Source: Dryocosmus kuriphilus (lineage: Eukaryota > Arthropoda > Insecta > Hymenoptera > Cynipidae). Taken from it: a stretch of DNA of 64,000 nucleotides. A program made the position numbers and the translations under genes. The stretch spans positions 184,234,788 to 184,298,787 of the forward strand of contig CM076194.1 of assembly GCA_038277395.1 (NCBI GenBank), given 5' to 3'. Under the pieces are notes generated by a model. It made no database searches. It was not told the origin of the DNA and saw only the letters and a program-made list of their open reading frames with translations. Below, in pieces: positions 32,833 through 44,533 of the stretch. Position 1 is the first letter of the stretch, and each line of letters starts with the position of its first letter.

Positions 32833-33859
32833 ACTGTTGCTGGTCTTTTTTGCTAAATACCTAGTGGGAAAGATTGTTGGTGCAAAACTCGGGCTCATTG
32901 GATGGTCCGACTTTTTATTTCCCTCAAAATGATTACTGCAAATTCGCGAATATTTCGTCGGCTTGCATGACGATTTGTCAGCCCTGAAAAACAATTTTGT
33001 GCATGTTAAACTTATTATTAACTAATTAATTATTGATAACAATTTAATTAATAATCAAATATAATTTATAACATATTTTTATAGATAATTACATTAAAAT
33101 TGAATCAAATACATTTCTAAAAAATTATAGAAATGAATAATTTATTTTATATATTTTGCATCGTTCAATTCAATTTTTAATTGGTTAAATTTGACGTGAT
33201 TTTTATCAAGTTCCATTTTTTTTGAACATTTGATTTAATTTTTACGTGTCTTAATATTAAATACAATTATTATTATTGTATTTTAATTATTGCTTCGAAT
33301 TAAAAAAATGACTTCAAAAATGGATCTCGAAAAAAATTGCAGTTTGTTTTGAGACACTTTTTATTTGCGATTCGTCGATTTTTGGAAATTAATTACATTT
33401 TTCGTTACATAAATGGCTTTTATATTTCCTTGCTTTCATTTCCTATTCAGCACTTTTCCTTGCTTAAGTAATTTCTTAAATATTAATGATTTTCTATACT
33501 TATTTGATTCTATTTACTGCTTTCATCCATTTCTGTCTCTGGAAAACCTTATTTTTATTGGTTGAAAAACTGTAAAAAATTGTTTCCGGAGAATTTGTGC
33601 TGCTCCTGTTGCAACCAACAACACAACAGTAGTTTCCAACTTTACGTTTTGAACGGTTTTCACATTGCAAAATGAGCGAAATTACGAAATTGACACGAAA
33701 AATGTGATCACGGAGAAATGAACCGAAGAACTGTCATTGAAAGTTTGCGGTTATGTTTTCAATGTTTTTTGTTTTTTTTTTCAGCGCTTCCCATCGGTAA
33801 ATATTTATCATATGAGAATAAATTGAGTATTACAATGTAAGGCTTCCGTTTCCGGCGCT
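32833..33859. other. AT-rich sequence, no gene (copy A; partly unique)
   Basis: The part up to about 33242 is shared with copy B. The rest has no second copy in the window. Nothing recognised. Confidence 0.6.
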
Positions 33860-34240
33860 GATAGTGATGGGACGGGTGTAGGAATTTGAGCGATCGTTTT
33901 GGCTTTAGAGGTGAATAAGTGTTGTGTGGGGTGAAAAAAAAAGGGTTGTGAGTAGAGTTATGGTACTTGGTATGTGGGAGGAATGAGCGGAAGGGTCGCG
34001 GAAGGTGGAAGAAACGAAAAAGTGAGAAACAATGGTGCATGCTGAAGAGTGAGGTCAGGTTTTAAGTTAGTTAGTTACGTTAGTTAGTTAGTTTGGTGGA
34101 CAGGGAGTAGGATAGTGAAGTTGTATGAGACTGGGAAGACGGATGGTCAGGTAAGGTCTGGTTATTGTTAATTACTACTGTCTTTTTGTGTGAAAATATT
34201 GCGAAGGATGAAGGGATGGCGAGGGTAGCGTGGGGAGCAG

Positions 34241-34696
34241 CCCGGTAAGAAGGTGTGAATTGAATTTGATTAATGTGCGAACAAATATTGTCGAATTTCA
34301 AAACTTTTTGAATACCTAATCAATTCCGTTTTTGAAATATGCGTTTTAATTCCTATTAGTGGAAAAGGATTGCGCCTCATTTTAGTTCTGTTTAATGTGT
34401 GCGAAAGTTTGAAACACATTTTAATTCTTTGACAACGGAAGAAACTGAAATCAATTTAATCCTATTTAATGTCATGAGCCAACCTCAAAAGTTGTACTCA
34501 ATTTAATTCTCTCCATGAAGGATTAATTGTCAACATTTTAATCTGGAACAATTCGTTTAACTAAAAATGCATCCAATCTAATCTCGATCAATACAAATAT
34601 CGATGAATTTAAAACGTTTTGAATTCCTAACTAATTCCGTTTTTGAAATTTTTCGTCCGCATTCTAATTCAGTTTAATTGGAAGCTTCTTACCGGG
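34241..34696 (+). mobile_element. 456-bp MITE with CCCGGTAAGAAG ends, in the LINE 5' region
   Basis: The ends CCCGGTAAGAAG and CTTCTTACCGGG are inverted repeats. AG flanks both sides (34239-34240 and 34697-34698). The same element lies in opposite orientation at 35280-35732. The interior is AT-rich with many TTTAAT/ATTAAA words and no coding capacity. Confidence 0.85.
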
Positions 34697-34839
34697 AGAG
34701 CGAGAGGTTGATAAGTGGGTAAGGTAGCAGAGTAGCAGGCCACAGGGTAACAGGCCGATTACGAGGAGACCAAGGCAACAGAACGCCAGAGGGCAATACT
34801 TGCCCGAAGAAGGGAATTAGAGACTGGACCCAGTGTACA

Positions 34840-35279
34840 ATGAATGAAGTGGCGAGCCAGGCAGGCGGGACTAGTGGGGGCGACGCAGAGAGGTTAGAGT
34901 TTTGCAAGTCAATTGATAAGGTGTTAAAGTCAAGTAATGCCATGGATAAGGCTATAGATAAAACAAAAGACACAATGGAAAGTATGTTCCGAGAGTTAGA
35001 GAAGGTACTGAGTAGAGGGCCTGCGGAAGAAAAGGAACATGGGAGGGGAACAGAGGGAATAGTCATAAAGATAAAAAGAAATGGGAGAAATGGGAAAAGT
35101 GCTGGAAGAAAGATAAAGAAAAAGTATGGCAAAAATTAGAGAGGATGGAGGAGGGACAGAGAAAAGAGCAGGAAGAGGGGAGAAAGGTAATAATGCAGGT
35201 AGAAGAGAGGGTACGTAACTTAGAATGCAGAGCTGAACGACAGGAGAATCGTAAGGAGTTAGGTAGTGGGGACGGGGAA
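34840..35279 (+). pseudogene. LINE ORF1, N-terminal part
   Basis: It starts at the ATG at 34840, the first Met after the 5' UTR-like region. The charged, coiled-coil-rich protein (KVLKSSNAMDKAIDK, MFRELEK) ends at a stop at 35137. A one-base slip near 35128 restores a frame continuing LERMEEGQRKEQEEG and EERVRNLECRAERQE up to the MITE at 35280. Coiled coils are usual in ORF1 proteins, which trimerise and bind the LINE RNA. The slip may be a mutation or a sequencing error in an A-run. Confidence 0.65.
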
Positions 35280-35732
35280 CCCGGTAAGTAGCTTCCAATT
35301 AAACTGAATAAGAATGCGGACGAAAAATTTCAAAAACGGAATTAGTTAGGAATTCAAAACTTTTTAAATTCATCGATATTTGTATTGATCGAGATTAGAT
35401 TGGATGCATTTTTAGTTAAACGAATTGTTCCAGATTAAAATGTTGACAATTAATCCTTCATGGAGAGAATTGAATTGAGTACAACTTTTGAGGTTGGCTC
35501 ATGACATTAAATAGGATTAGATTGATTTCAGTTTCTTCCGTTCTCAAAGAATTAAAATGTGTTCAAACTTTCGCACACATTAAACAGAACTAAAGTGAGG
35601 TGCAATCGTTTTCCACTAATAGGAATTAAAACGCATATTTCAAAAACGAAATTGATTAGGTATTCAAAAGTGTGAAATTCGACAATATTTGTTCGCACAT
35701 TAATCAAATTCAATTCACACCTTCTTACCGGG
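35280..35732 (-). mobile_element. Second copy of the ~455-bp MITE, inserted in LINE ORF1
   Basis: Reverse-complement copy of 34241-34696, with identical CCCGGTAAG type termini. AA flanks both sides (35278-35279 and 35733-35734). Removing the element and one AA leaves the ORF1 reading frame continuous across the site (..GSGDGE joins EGDVNL..), which fixes both the boundaries and a 2-bp target duplication. Confidence 0.9.
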
Positions 35733-36003
35733 AAGAGGGAGATGTGAACTTGAGAGAGGAGAATGAGAGAATGAAAAGTAGAGTACGTGGGTTAGAAAGG
35801 AAAATGGAGGGGTTTTTGACAGGGAAAAGATAAGGAGAAATATCGTTATAAAAGGATTGCAAGTAGAAAGCGAAACGGGAAAGAAGGAGGTAGAGAAACT
35901 TTTGAGGGACATAGGGGCAAATGTCAGGGTGCAGGAGATAAAGGGGGTTGGGCAACAAGACAGGAGAAAAAGCGAGGATGTACTAGTCAAACTGGGGAGT
36001 GAA
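35733..36003 (+). pseudogene. LINE ORF1, continuation, truncated by the gap
   Basis: After the MITE the frame continues LREENERMKSRVRGLERKM (coiled coil). A T-run slip near 35818 then changes frame to RRNIVIKGL followed by EVEKLLRDIGANV and DVLVKLGSE, the RRM-like core typical of insect LINE ORF1 proteins. The gap cuts it off at 36003. Confidence 0.72.
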
Positions 36004-36503
36004 NNNNNNNNNNNNNNNNNNNNNNNNNNNNNNNNNNNNNNNNNNNNNNNNNNNNNNNNNNNNNNNNNNNNNNNNNNNNNNNNNNNNNNNNNNNNNNNNN
36101 NNNNNNNNNNNNNNNNNNNNNNNNNNNNNNNNNNNNNNNNNNNNNNNNNNNNNNNNNNNNNNNNNNNNNNNNNNNNNNNNNNNNNNNNNNNNNNNNNNNN
36201 NNNNNNNNNNNNNNNNNNNNNNNNNNNNNNNNNNNNNNNNNNNNNNNNNNNNNNNNNNNNNNNNNNNNNNNNNNNNNNNNNNNNNNNNNNNNNNNNNNNN
36301 NNNNNNNNNNNNNNNNNNNNNNNNNNNNNNNNNNNNNNNNNNNNNNNNNNNNNNNNNNNNNNNNNNNNNNNNNNNNNNNNNNNNNNNNNNNNNNNNNNNN
36401 NNNNNNNNNNNNNNNNNNNNNNNNNNNNNNNNNNNNNNNNNNNNNNNNNNNNNNNNNNNNNNNNNNNNNNNNNNNNNNNNNNNNNNNNNNNNNNNNNNNN
36501 NNN
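36004..36503. other. Assembly gap, exactly 500 N
   Basis: There are 500 consecutive N. A round number indicates a placeholder of unknown true size inserted by a scaffolding program. It truncates the LINE ORF1 on its left and abuts the start of copy B on its right. Confidence 0.99.
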
Positions 36504-37925
36504 TCTCCCAGTCCCTAACTAATCTTTATAGGTTTAAGTACTACTTGGTTTGTTTCCCTTCAACCATTGGAACTCTTTCTCTATTCCCCTCATTTCAACA
36601 TTTTGCTTTGTTTTTACAAGTATTTTTACTTTTTTTGAAAAGTGTATAAAGCGCACCTCTACAACCGTAACCCCTTCCGGGTTGAGGAAATTTTTTGAAA
36701 AGTATGTTTTTAAAATACAAAGTGTAGATACAAAAAAAGATGGAATTCTAGGGAATTTAAGGACATACAGTTTTTTTACACCTCGGCCAGGCCTTTAAAA
36801 CGCGAAAAAGCATTAAATTCTGCGTTATCGGCTTTTTTTGTTAAATTGGTTGAAATTTGATAGTCATTAAAATACAAAGGAAACAAATTTTGTAAAAATT
36901 TAATGAAAAAGAGAAAAGCAAACTTTTATTCTTAAATTAAGATAAGATAAAATATATTTTCGGCCAATTCGCCTACCTTCTTTTAAAACAAAAAAAAATT
37001 TTTTGAATTCAAAATGTTTTTTCCTCTTGTATATTACTTTTTCTTTCTTAACTTAGTTATATGATTTAATTAAAATTTGCAAATGAAAATAAAAAAATAT
37101 AATGAAGAGAAACTAAATGGCAAGTGTTTGTGGATTTATTTTTATGTAGGGTATGCATATGCAGAGAAAAAGGTTGCCCACAAAAGTTATATTGACCAAA
37201 AGTATTCCTCATAAATTGGAAGAGTGGGATTTGAGATTTCGGTAAAGTCCGCACGCTTATTTATCTAATGAAAAAGTACGTATAAAATAAAGAATTTATA
37301 TTCACCAGTCCCCTTCTTCTTTCAAGATAATACTGCATGATTATTTATTAAATGAACATTTAGGTAAAAACTGTAAAAAATATTTGTATTCATTATTTAA
37401 ATAATTTTAATTAACAAATGCATAAGTTTGTCAGTTATCACTGCGACCCCGCCTTTTTAGGATACGTATAATTGAAATTATAACATGATTATTAGGAGGA
37501 TTTAGAGTTTAATAATGCAACATTAAACCGATTTTATTCTTTACATTTTTATTATACCTTTTATTGTTTAATTAATAATTTTAATTAATTTAGTAGCATT
37601 ACGTACTGCCAGATCCAGTAACCCCTTTAGGATGAAATAGAAACTTATATATATAATTCCTTTTCCTTTTTATTATACAATTGAAAGATATGCAAAAAAT
37701 TTATTATTTTGTTTTATCTTAAAATATTAATCCTATAAATTAATTATTTTATCTTAAGATATCTGAAGATATTCGGATTTTCCTTATGACTTTTTGGCCT
37801 CCAATCTTGCCACAATAGTCTGCATGTTTTTTACAGTGCATATAAATTTTGTGTACGTAATGCTTGTTCATGAATATGTCAATAATTAAATATTATTTTT
37901 GCAGAAAATATTCTTCGTGAAGAAT
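36504..37925. other. AT-rich sequence, no gene; low-quality contig end (copy B)
   Basis: Counterpart of 5702-7147 with dozens of one-base losses and gains, mostly in homopolymers. Short frames here (36550-36798) are meaningless. Confidence 0.7.
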
Positions 37926-39713
37926 GCGAAAAACCAAATAATGAGCAGCACTATCGACCAGCTTGGGAGGAAATATAAATTTTTAGGCATTGGTTAGCAA
38001 CCCATTGAAGGTGATAGGACTTTGGAGTTTTGCAAGTTTTGTAAGAATGAATTTCAAGCCCACATAAGGAACTCATGAAGCACCTTACGACGGATACACA
38101 TCGAAGACGCGCGATACCATTTTCTTCAAGTAGGCAACAAAAAATTAGTTTTAGAAAAGTAGATGAAGGTGTTTTGAAAAAAAGTGAAGCTGAAGCTTTA
38201 TTCTGTTTATATTGTACAATGCACGGCTCACTGAACGGTTTGTGAGCAGTTTGTCTAATAGACTAAATAAGGATATAAATGTGCAATTACGTATAACAAA
38301 ATGCGGAAATATCATAAAAAATGTTCTATTTCCGCATTTTGTGAAAGATTTTTATAGAAGATAATATTATGATCTGGGTCGGCACAATGGAGTTCATGAA
38401 AAACTCAAACGCGATCTAAATTTGCCAAATTTAATTTTATTTGAATGCATTTGTCAGTCCATTCAGTTAGCCGTTTCTTGAGCTTCTAAAGAAAGCCTTC
38501 CCCGTAATCTTGAATTTTTTATACGCGAAACCTATAATTGGTTTTCTCACTCAACCAGTCGGCAAAAAGCATATACAGAAATTTATAAAGTGATTAATCG
38601 AGACAAAATACCTTTGAAAATGATCAACTTCGCGGATGCCCGTTGGCTGTCGATTGAGCCAGAGGTGTTTAGAATTATAAGCCAGTGGTCAGAGTTGAAA
38701 ACTCATTTTGGTATTGCACGTACTAGGGACAGTTGCTATACCGCTGAAGTCTTATCAAGTATGTACAATAATAATGTGAATTTTGTATAACTCTCGTTTT
38801 TGATTCCCATTTTGCAAGATTTGCAAAACCACGCTCAAAAGTTTTGAATCTAATACTGCAGATCCAGCTAAATTGTTAAACGATTTAAAAAACACGTATG
38901 TAGCTATCGTTAAACAGGTCATCAATCCTACTGCAAGGATTGATTTGTCTAAAGATCCGTTTGAAAATTATTTGGACCCGAGTCCTTATTTAGGGTACTC
39001 CTTTGATGCAGCATGTACAGAATATCCTTTGTCATCGGAAGTCAAAACTCTAGTCCGAAAACGGTGTATTTCGTTTTTAATTAGCTTAGCCAAAGAACTG
39101 AAAGATAGACTACCTAGTAATATAGAGGTCATGGACAAAATTCGTTATTTTTCAGTAAATGAAAGTTTAAAGAGAGTTAAAATACGAATTACTGACGCAG
39201 TAAAAACATTTGTGAAGGATCCATTTAAAATCACAAAAATCGAAAATCAATGGGTTAGAATTTCGGAGTTCCATTGGGAAAATATTAAAGACACTTTATT
39301 ATTCTGGACTGAGGTAGAGTCATATCGTGATTCACCTGGCTCGGATCCATTTGCTGAGCTAGCTGAGTTAGCGATAACTTTTCTTGTCTCACCGCTGTCA
39401 AATGCAGATGTTGAGCGTGTTTTCAGCCAGATAAATTGATTAAAAACCAAATTAAGGAATAGAATGTTGCTGCCTATGCTGCAAAGTTTGCTCACTGTAA
39501 TTTACGAATTAAGACGCCTTCACAAATGTTGCTACGATTATATTTTACCGAAGAGCGTTTTTGACTATTATAGGTACAAAAAAATCTTATGAATCAAATA
39601 CCATAAATAAAATTGTCAGTTCGGAGAACCTAAGTAGTGGAAATATTGTAATGATCGAAGACGATGAGTTCGATCAAGCCTTGCAATTACTTGATGTGGA
39701 ACCCCACCAGTAG
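37926..39713 (+). pseudogene. hAT-superfamily transposase, decayed (copy B)
   Basis: Same remnant as 7148-8928. Here the frame 38873-39439 is open from the central part through the PLSNADVERVFSQIN dimerisation motif (188 codons). Copy A has an extra T near 8390 that splits this region. Conversely, copy B has an extra T near 39560, truncating the C-terminal frame that copy A keeps open to 8928. The stops near 38480 and 38788 and the TGA after FSQIN are shared by both copies, so they are genuine mutations, not sequencing errors. Confidence 0.85.
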
Positions 39714-40094
39714 TTGCGCAAAACTTATCTTGCTCAGTAATGTCGAACCATTAATATTATATAGTATTATTTTCCAATTTTCATTTACTAATTAGCTTGA
39801 AATAAAGTGTGTGATAGAATGCGACAAAGTTTAATATTACGTCAAGGTCGAAACTTAGAATTATGTGTGTTCTTATGCTTTATATTAATTAAAATGTATT
39901 TACAACAACAAAAATTATTCAGTGTGATTAATTATTCAATAACCTCCATCTTCTTTGTGTTCCTATCCCTATCTTTCAACAACAAATAAACATGCGTGAA
40001 CTTGGATAAAATCCATTTTTTTATACTATAAAGTATATAGTGAGAAAAGTTCAGAGAAGAACAGAAGATATTTCTGTCTTTTTTTAAGGGGGTA
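39714..40094. other. AT-rich 3' flank of the hAT remnant (copy B)
   Basis: Matches 8929-9309. No gene is seen. Confidence 0.5.
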
Positions 40095-40331
40095 CGTATA
40101 CTTAGAAAGCAAGAAAAAAACGCTTTTTTTTGTGGTTTCAAAAAAAAAATCTTTTATTTATTGTAGACCTATATTATACAGTTCGAATAACATGTCTTAA
40201 GTAGTTACAGTAATTTTTTCATAAAAAAATATTGAAAAACAAGCGAGTTATATAGGCCTACAATAAGTAAAAGTCATCCTAAAAAAATTCACAAAAAAGC
40301 GTTTTTTTTTTTTTTGCTTTCTGAGTATACG
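40095..40331. mobile_element. Hairpin MITE (copy B)
   Basis: Same foldback as 9310-9544. Differences are confined to A- and T-runs. Confidence 0.8.
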
Positions 40332-40987
40332 GCTCACATTCACGGCTCCATATAATAGAAAGAGAGGTCCGTTCGATATTCGACTTTGAAAAGCCCGGAG
40401 TCCCACTGCTGCTCAGTCCCAATGACGCCGAAAACGTACTGCGCAAACTCCAAACTTAGTGACAAATTTAGTGATTCTTCAGAGCGGTTTCGTGATTTTT
40501 TGGTGAATTTTCAGGCGTCCGATTAGGAATTTTCACTCGAGCGAGATGGCAACCCTGCTGCAGAGCCCCGCTTACAGGGAGAGGGTCTGAATACTAAGGG
40601 ATTCGACCTGGTATCCCTAAGTCTCCGTTTCGACACCTCCTTTAAACTCCGCCCCGCCCGTCTCAATTGAGGGGGCACACCGGAGCATTCAAGGATTTGG
40701 TAACCCTGGTGCCATTCAGCTTTCGACACAGCGATCACATCTTAGCTTGGGAGCATGAGGACTCGCGCCCTCGATATTTCAGGAGGCTTTGCCATTACCC
40801 CCTGGAAGGATCGCTTCTTCGTCAGGGTCCCGCAGACCAGAGACCCCCAGTTCCCCAGAGCAGCCGTAGCTCGCGATACAGTCCCTATGGTTCACCTACA
40901 CTAGATCGCTGGTCCGATTAGACCCCTAAGCCCTCCCACCAACTACAAGGTCATGTGATCCCCAGGGAGGGTCCCCGGTTTTCTTAC
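40332..40987. other. GC-richer island of unknown origin (copy B)
   Basis: Counterpart of 9545-10200, nearly identical. One C is missing in the GCCCC/GCCC run near 40395. Confidence 0.55.
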
Positions 40988-42229
40988 ATCAGCTTCAATG
41001 AAAACGTGTCCATTTATGTTTATATTGTGTGAAATTGGGCGCTTGCATTTGCATGTGTCTTCATTTTCTAAAGTGACTAAAATGGCACTTTTCAGATTTT
41101 TGAAGCCTTCTGCTTCAATTATTGAATGATTCAGAAACAGAGAAGGAACTGCCTTGACATCAACCTATCCACAATTCCTAGATCAAACTCAAATTTGGGC
41201 AAAATGTTGGAAAACTACTGCTTGGTACTTTATGTTGAAAAAATGTAATTTATTTCAAGTTTGACCCTTTCTTAGTGTAAAATTTTCCATTTAAGCAAAA
41301 TCTGTAAATGTTAAAAAATAATAAAATAACTTACCTTTCAAGAATCTTCTGAAAAAAATTGCTAAATAATAAAGCTAAGATATAAAGATATGCATTATAA
41401 AAAAAGGCAACGTAGACTCAAAATTTATAAGAACAACAGTGGACTTCTCTAGGACAACACGATGAAATACGGGAAATAACTAAGAATTAATTGTTTAAAC
41501 AATTCAATAATATATAGAATAAAATGAATGTCCTTAACAATCAATAGTTATAATAAGTATAATAGTATAGATAAAAATTTCACAATTTCCTGGAAAAATA
41601 TTGTTTAAGCAAATTTAATTTCTTTAGTCAAATTAGATTTTGGTTAATAATAAAGCTAAGGTATCGAAAACGTATAATGTATATTAAAAAGCAACCTCAA
41701 TTATGATTTTTTAAATAAAAAAGACGACTTTTCTTTAATGAAAATGAAATGGAATTTCTTTAAACAAATAGGCGTTTGTTGTATAAAAAGACATTCTTGA
41801 TTTTGATTCTGTTGAAAATAAGCCGACTTTTAAAAAACTTTTTTTTTAACAAATAAAATTTGTTTTAATAATTAAAAATTACTTTACAATAATGGTAATA
41901 TTAATTTACTAGACCAATAATAATAATTCCTGACCGAACAAAAAAATAAAGTGTTCGAAGGTGTAGATTTTTTTCAGAATTAACATTTTTGGTGGAGGGG
42001 GAGGGGGGTGTACTTTTCGGGCACCATGGGCGGTACTTTCCCTAGATACGCCTCTGATAAAATAAACAAGAAATCTTTTCAATTTTTGCATCAACTTTAA
42101 ATGATGTTCTTGGAAAAAGATTTACTATAAAAAAAAACCCAATTTTTAAACGTTTGACATTTTTAGAATTAGTTGTTTCTCAAAATTAGTTAATCTCAAT
42201 TGTACATAATCTTCAGTAACCTTAAACAC

Positions 42230-42232
<3 letters not shown>
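40988..42232. other. AT-rich intergenic sequence (copy B)
   Basis: Counterpart of 10201-11446, with a 2-base GT deletion near 41277. Confidence 0.55.

Positions 42233-42272
<40 letters not shown>
42233..42272. repeat. (TA)n microsatellite, shorter allele (copy B)
   Basis: About 40 bases, against about 62 in copy A. Confidence 0.95.
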
Positions 42273-42275
<3 letters not shown>

Positions 42276-42770
42276 ATATGTATATATTTCCAAACTATAA
42301 TTATACTTAATTGTACTAAATTATACATAACGCAAAATCAAATACCTGATGATGCTGTTTCAATTTTCGCGCCAATGACAGGTACGCTGACCCACCGAGG
42401 AGGCTGCTGCGCGGAAACATTTGTGCGGTGATAATTATACACAGGGTGTAAGCGATTTTTCAAAATTCAATATCTTTTCAATTTTCACCAAATAACATTG
42501 AAAATTGACCAACAAACACCGAAGAACGATTCCTTGAAGAGTTTTTGGAAAATATTGAAACTTAGAGCGCTAGCAAACATATCTTTCGTACTAGTGTGAA
42601 GTTCGCACTCGAAACTTTAAATATTAATAACTTTTGCAATTTTAACCGACAAACGTCGAAAATTGACCAACAAACATCGGCAAATGACCGACAAACGATT
42701 ACAAAAAGAAAAAATTGGATACTTCCAAATTAGTGAAAATTAGGGTGCCAACGTCACAAGGGTGAGAAAA
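42273..42770. repeat. Short degenerate repeats (copy B)
   Basis: Lacks one of the two CAATTTTCGCGCC units present in copy A. CCTGATGATGC lies in a different place relative to GCAAAATCAAATAC, so the two copies differ here by a rearrangement and not only by an indel. Confidence 0.65.
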
Positions 42771-42856
42771 CCTATGGACAGAGATTAGTAGGGAGATAGG
42801 CAGACTAATGTATTCAATTTCGTTTGACTTTCCGCAGCGCCCCCCGTGCCCCTAAG
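42771..42856 (+). repeat. Dispersed repeat, left member (copy B)
   Basis: Counterpart of 12030-12115. Its inverted partner is 61192-61298. Confidence 0.75.
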
Positions 42857-43377
42857 CTTTTTTCTCCTTTTGTGAACTAAAACTAAACGTCCACGCTTCA
42901 CCTTGAGCGATAAGGCAGGGTTACAGTTTAGCAGTTTGATAACGTCGGTAGAGAAGATCTGAGAGTGGGTAACTCCGATATGATAAAAACCAGAGGTAAA
43001 AAATTATTATTAAAATTATTAATAATAATCATCTTAATAATATTAATTATTATAATTTCACTACATAAATTCAAAAAGGAGGAGAAGTTATACTAAAAGT
43101 ACATAAAATGAATAAAAAATAATCTTAAAGAAGGAAAAATATTTATTACACCTTTATTTAAAAATAATCTATATATATATTGGAATTATTCTAATTTCAG
43201 ACAAATAAAATAATTGACATAAAAGTTAATATTCTCAATATAAAAATAAAATTTATATATATATATACATATATATATATAATTTTAAAAATTTTAATGT
43301 AATTAATGACATAATTATTAATCTTATAATTCAAGCAGTTAATAAAATTGAATAAAAAGAATAATAACCCGGTAATA
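42857..43377. other. AT-rich sequence, no gene (copy B)
   Basis: Counterpart of 12116-12624. Differs in TA-run length near 43255. Confidence 0.6.
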
Positions 43378-44279
43378 AGCGTTGAATAGAGAAAAATTAA
43401 TATTTTCAGATTTCAGCTTAAAAGTGAAGATTATTTATTCTTTTGAATGCGCGATTTTTCCATCTGTCTAAAATGCCATTATATGAATGGGATATCTCCG
43501 AAACTAATTCACTTCTATTTCCATAGCGACCGCCACATAGTTTCCTATTCTCCAAAAGAGAACGTGTTTTCAATATATTTAATTCCTTCTAATTAGTTCA
43601 CAAAATATGTGTAATAAATTATTTTATTTACTCATTGTGAATATAAGTTTTGAAATTTTAATTCTAATCAATTCAAGTCTGCCTAATTCACACATTTGAA
43701 TAGATCTCATCTGTAATGTTTTCTCCTCAATGTTATCAGAGATTAATGCATTTTTTAACACGTTTAAATAAATTATTAAAATATGAATAAATATAAATTT
43801 GAAAGTTTTCCGAATGTATGAGTTAAAAAACGATTTAATAATGAAAAAAGTAGGTTAAATAAATGCATCATAAATATGTAATAGTAATTAGTAATGATAA
43901 TTGATAATAATAAGGTATTATTATTTTTAATAATTATAATAATTTTCCTTGTAGTAAGTAAAGAATAATTATTTAAAAATGTTATTAAAAATGACAATAT
44001 AATACAAAATATTTATTAATGAGAAAACAATCCATAAATTTCAATTCGATATAGCGTTCTCAAAGTGAAATTATTTTAAGCTTTTCTATTCCTTCTTTTA
44101 CATTCTTCTGCTTTTTAATTCTTTTTAATACGCTTCCGTTAAATTTTACTAAGTCGATTGAGGGGAATAAGATTTGCACTTTTTCTTTTCCCGTTGGGGG
44201 ACCTTTAGACGGAGGAAAAAACTCGTATTCATAGGAATTAAAATTCTTGATTCTTCTGAATTTAACGCTTATTACCGGG
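43378..44279. mobile_element. Non-autonomous element with 14-bp TIR (copy B)
   Basis: Counterpart of 12625-13533 with the same termini and AA flanks. It has small homopolymer differences and an extra CGAT near 44155. Confidence 0.68.
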
Positions 44280-44533
44280 AATCAATAAGGCTGCATCGAG
44301 TCATCCCGAAATTCGGGACGACTAGTCGTTCCGAAAATGTGCGCTTTATTAATCTCATTGCTTCAAATATATAATTCCTTTAATCCTTTACATTAAGCTG
44401 CAGATTTTTTAAGGAAATAATAAATAATAAAATATACCTAAAATAGGAATTACTTTTAGCCCATTGACTCCTCGATTTAATTTCTTGTACTCCATAGTTC
44501 ATTCTGGTATAGTACTCGTAGATTAGGTGACAG
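44280..44533. other. Spacer between two DNA elements (copy B)
   Basis: Counterpart of 13534-13787. No gene is seen. Confidence 0.5.

Larger units (their letters stand above)
5702..33242. repeat. Copy A of a ~27.5 kb direct repeat (probable allelic contig)
   Basis: Everything from here to about 33242 recurs in the same order and orientation at 36504-64000, with an offset of 30.75-30.79 kb. Matched landmarks are the hAT fragment starting at 7806 and 38590, the giant palindrome at 13788 and 44534, the integrase ORF ending at 22718 and 53482, and the SWIM exon at 32415 and 63173. Differences are mostly homopolymer or microsatellite length plus rare substitutions. Sequence on the left (1-5639) and right (33243-36003) has no second copy inside the window. 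Confidence 0.95.
33860..36003 (+). mobile_element. 5' portion of a non-LTR retrotransposon, cut by the gap
   Basis: A GC-richer, G-rich plus-strand region begins near 33860 and has the look of a LINE 5' UTR. It leads into ORF1 at 34840. Two ~455 bp MITEs (34241-34696 and 35280-35732) are nested in it. RT and endonuclease would lie to the right, beyond the N gap, and are not visible. The start coordinate is an estimate. Confidence 0.65.

Noticed and set aside
35857..36649. Open frames of ~220 codons crossing the N gap
   Set aside because: They are made of N and have no sequence content. Only the LINE ORF1 part left of 36003 is real.
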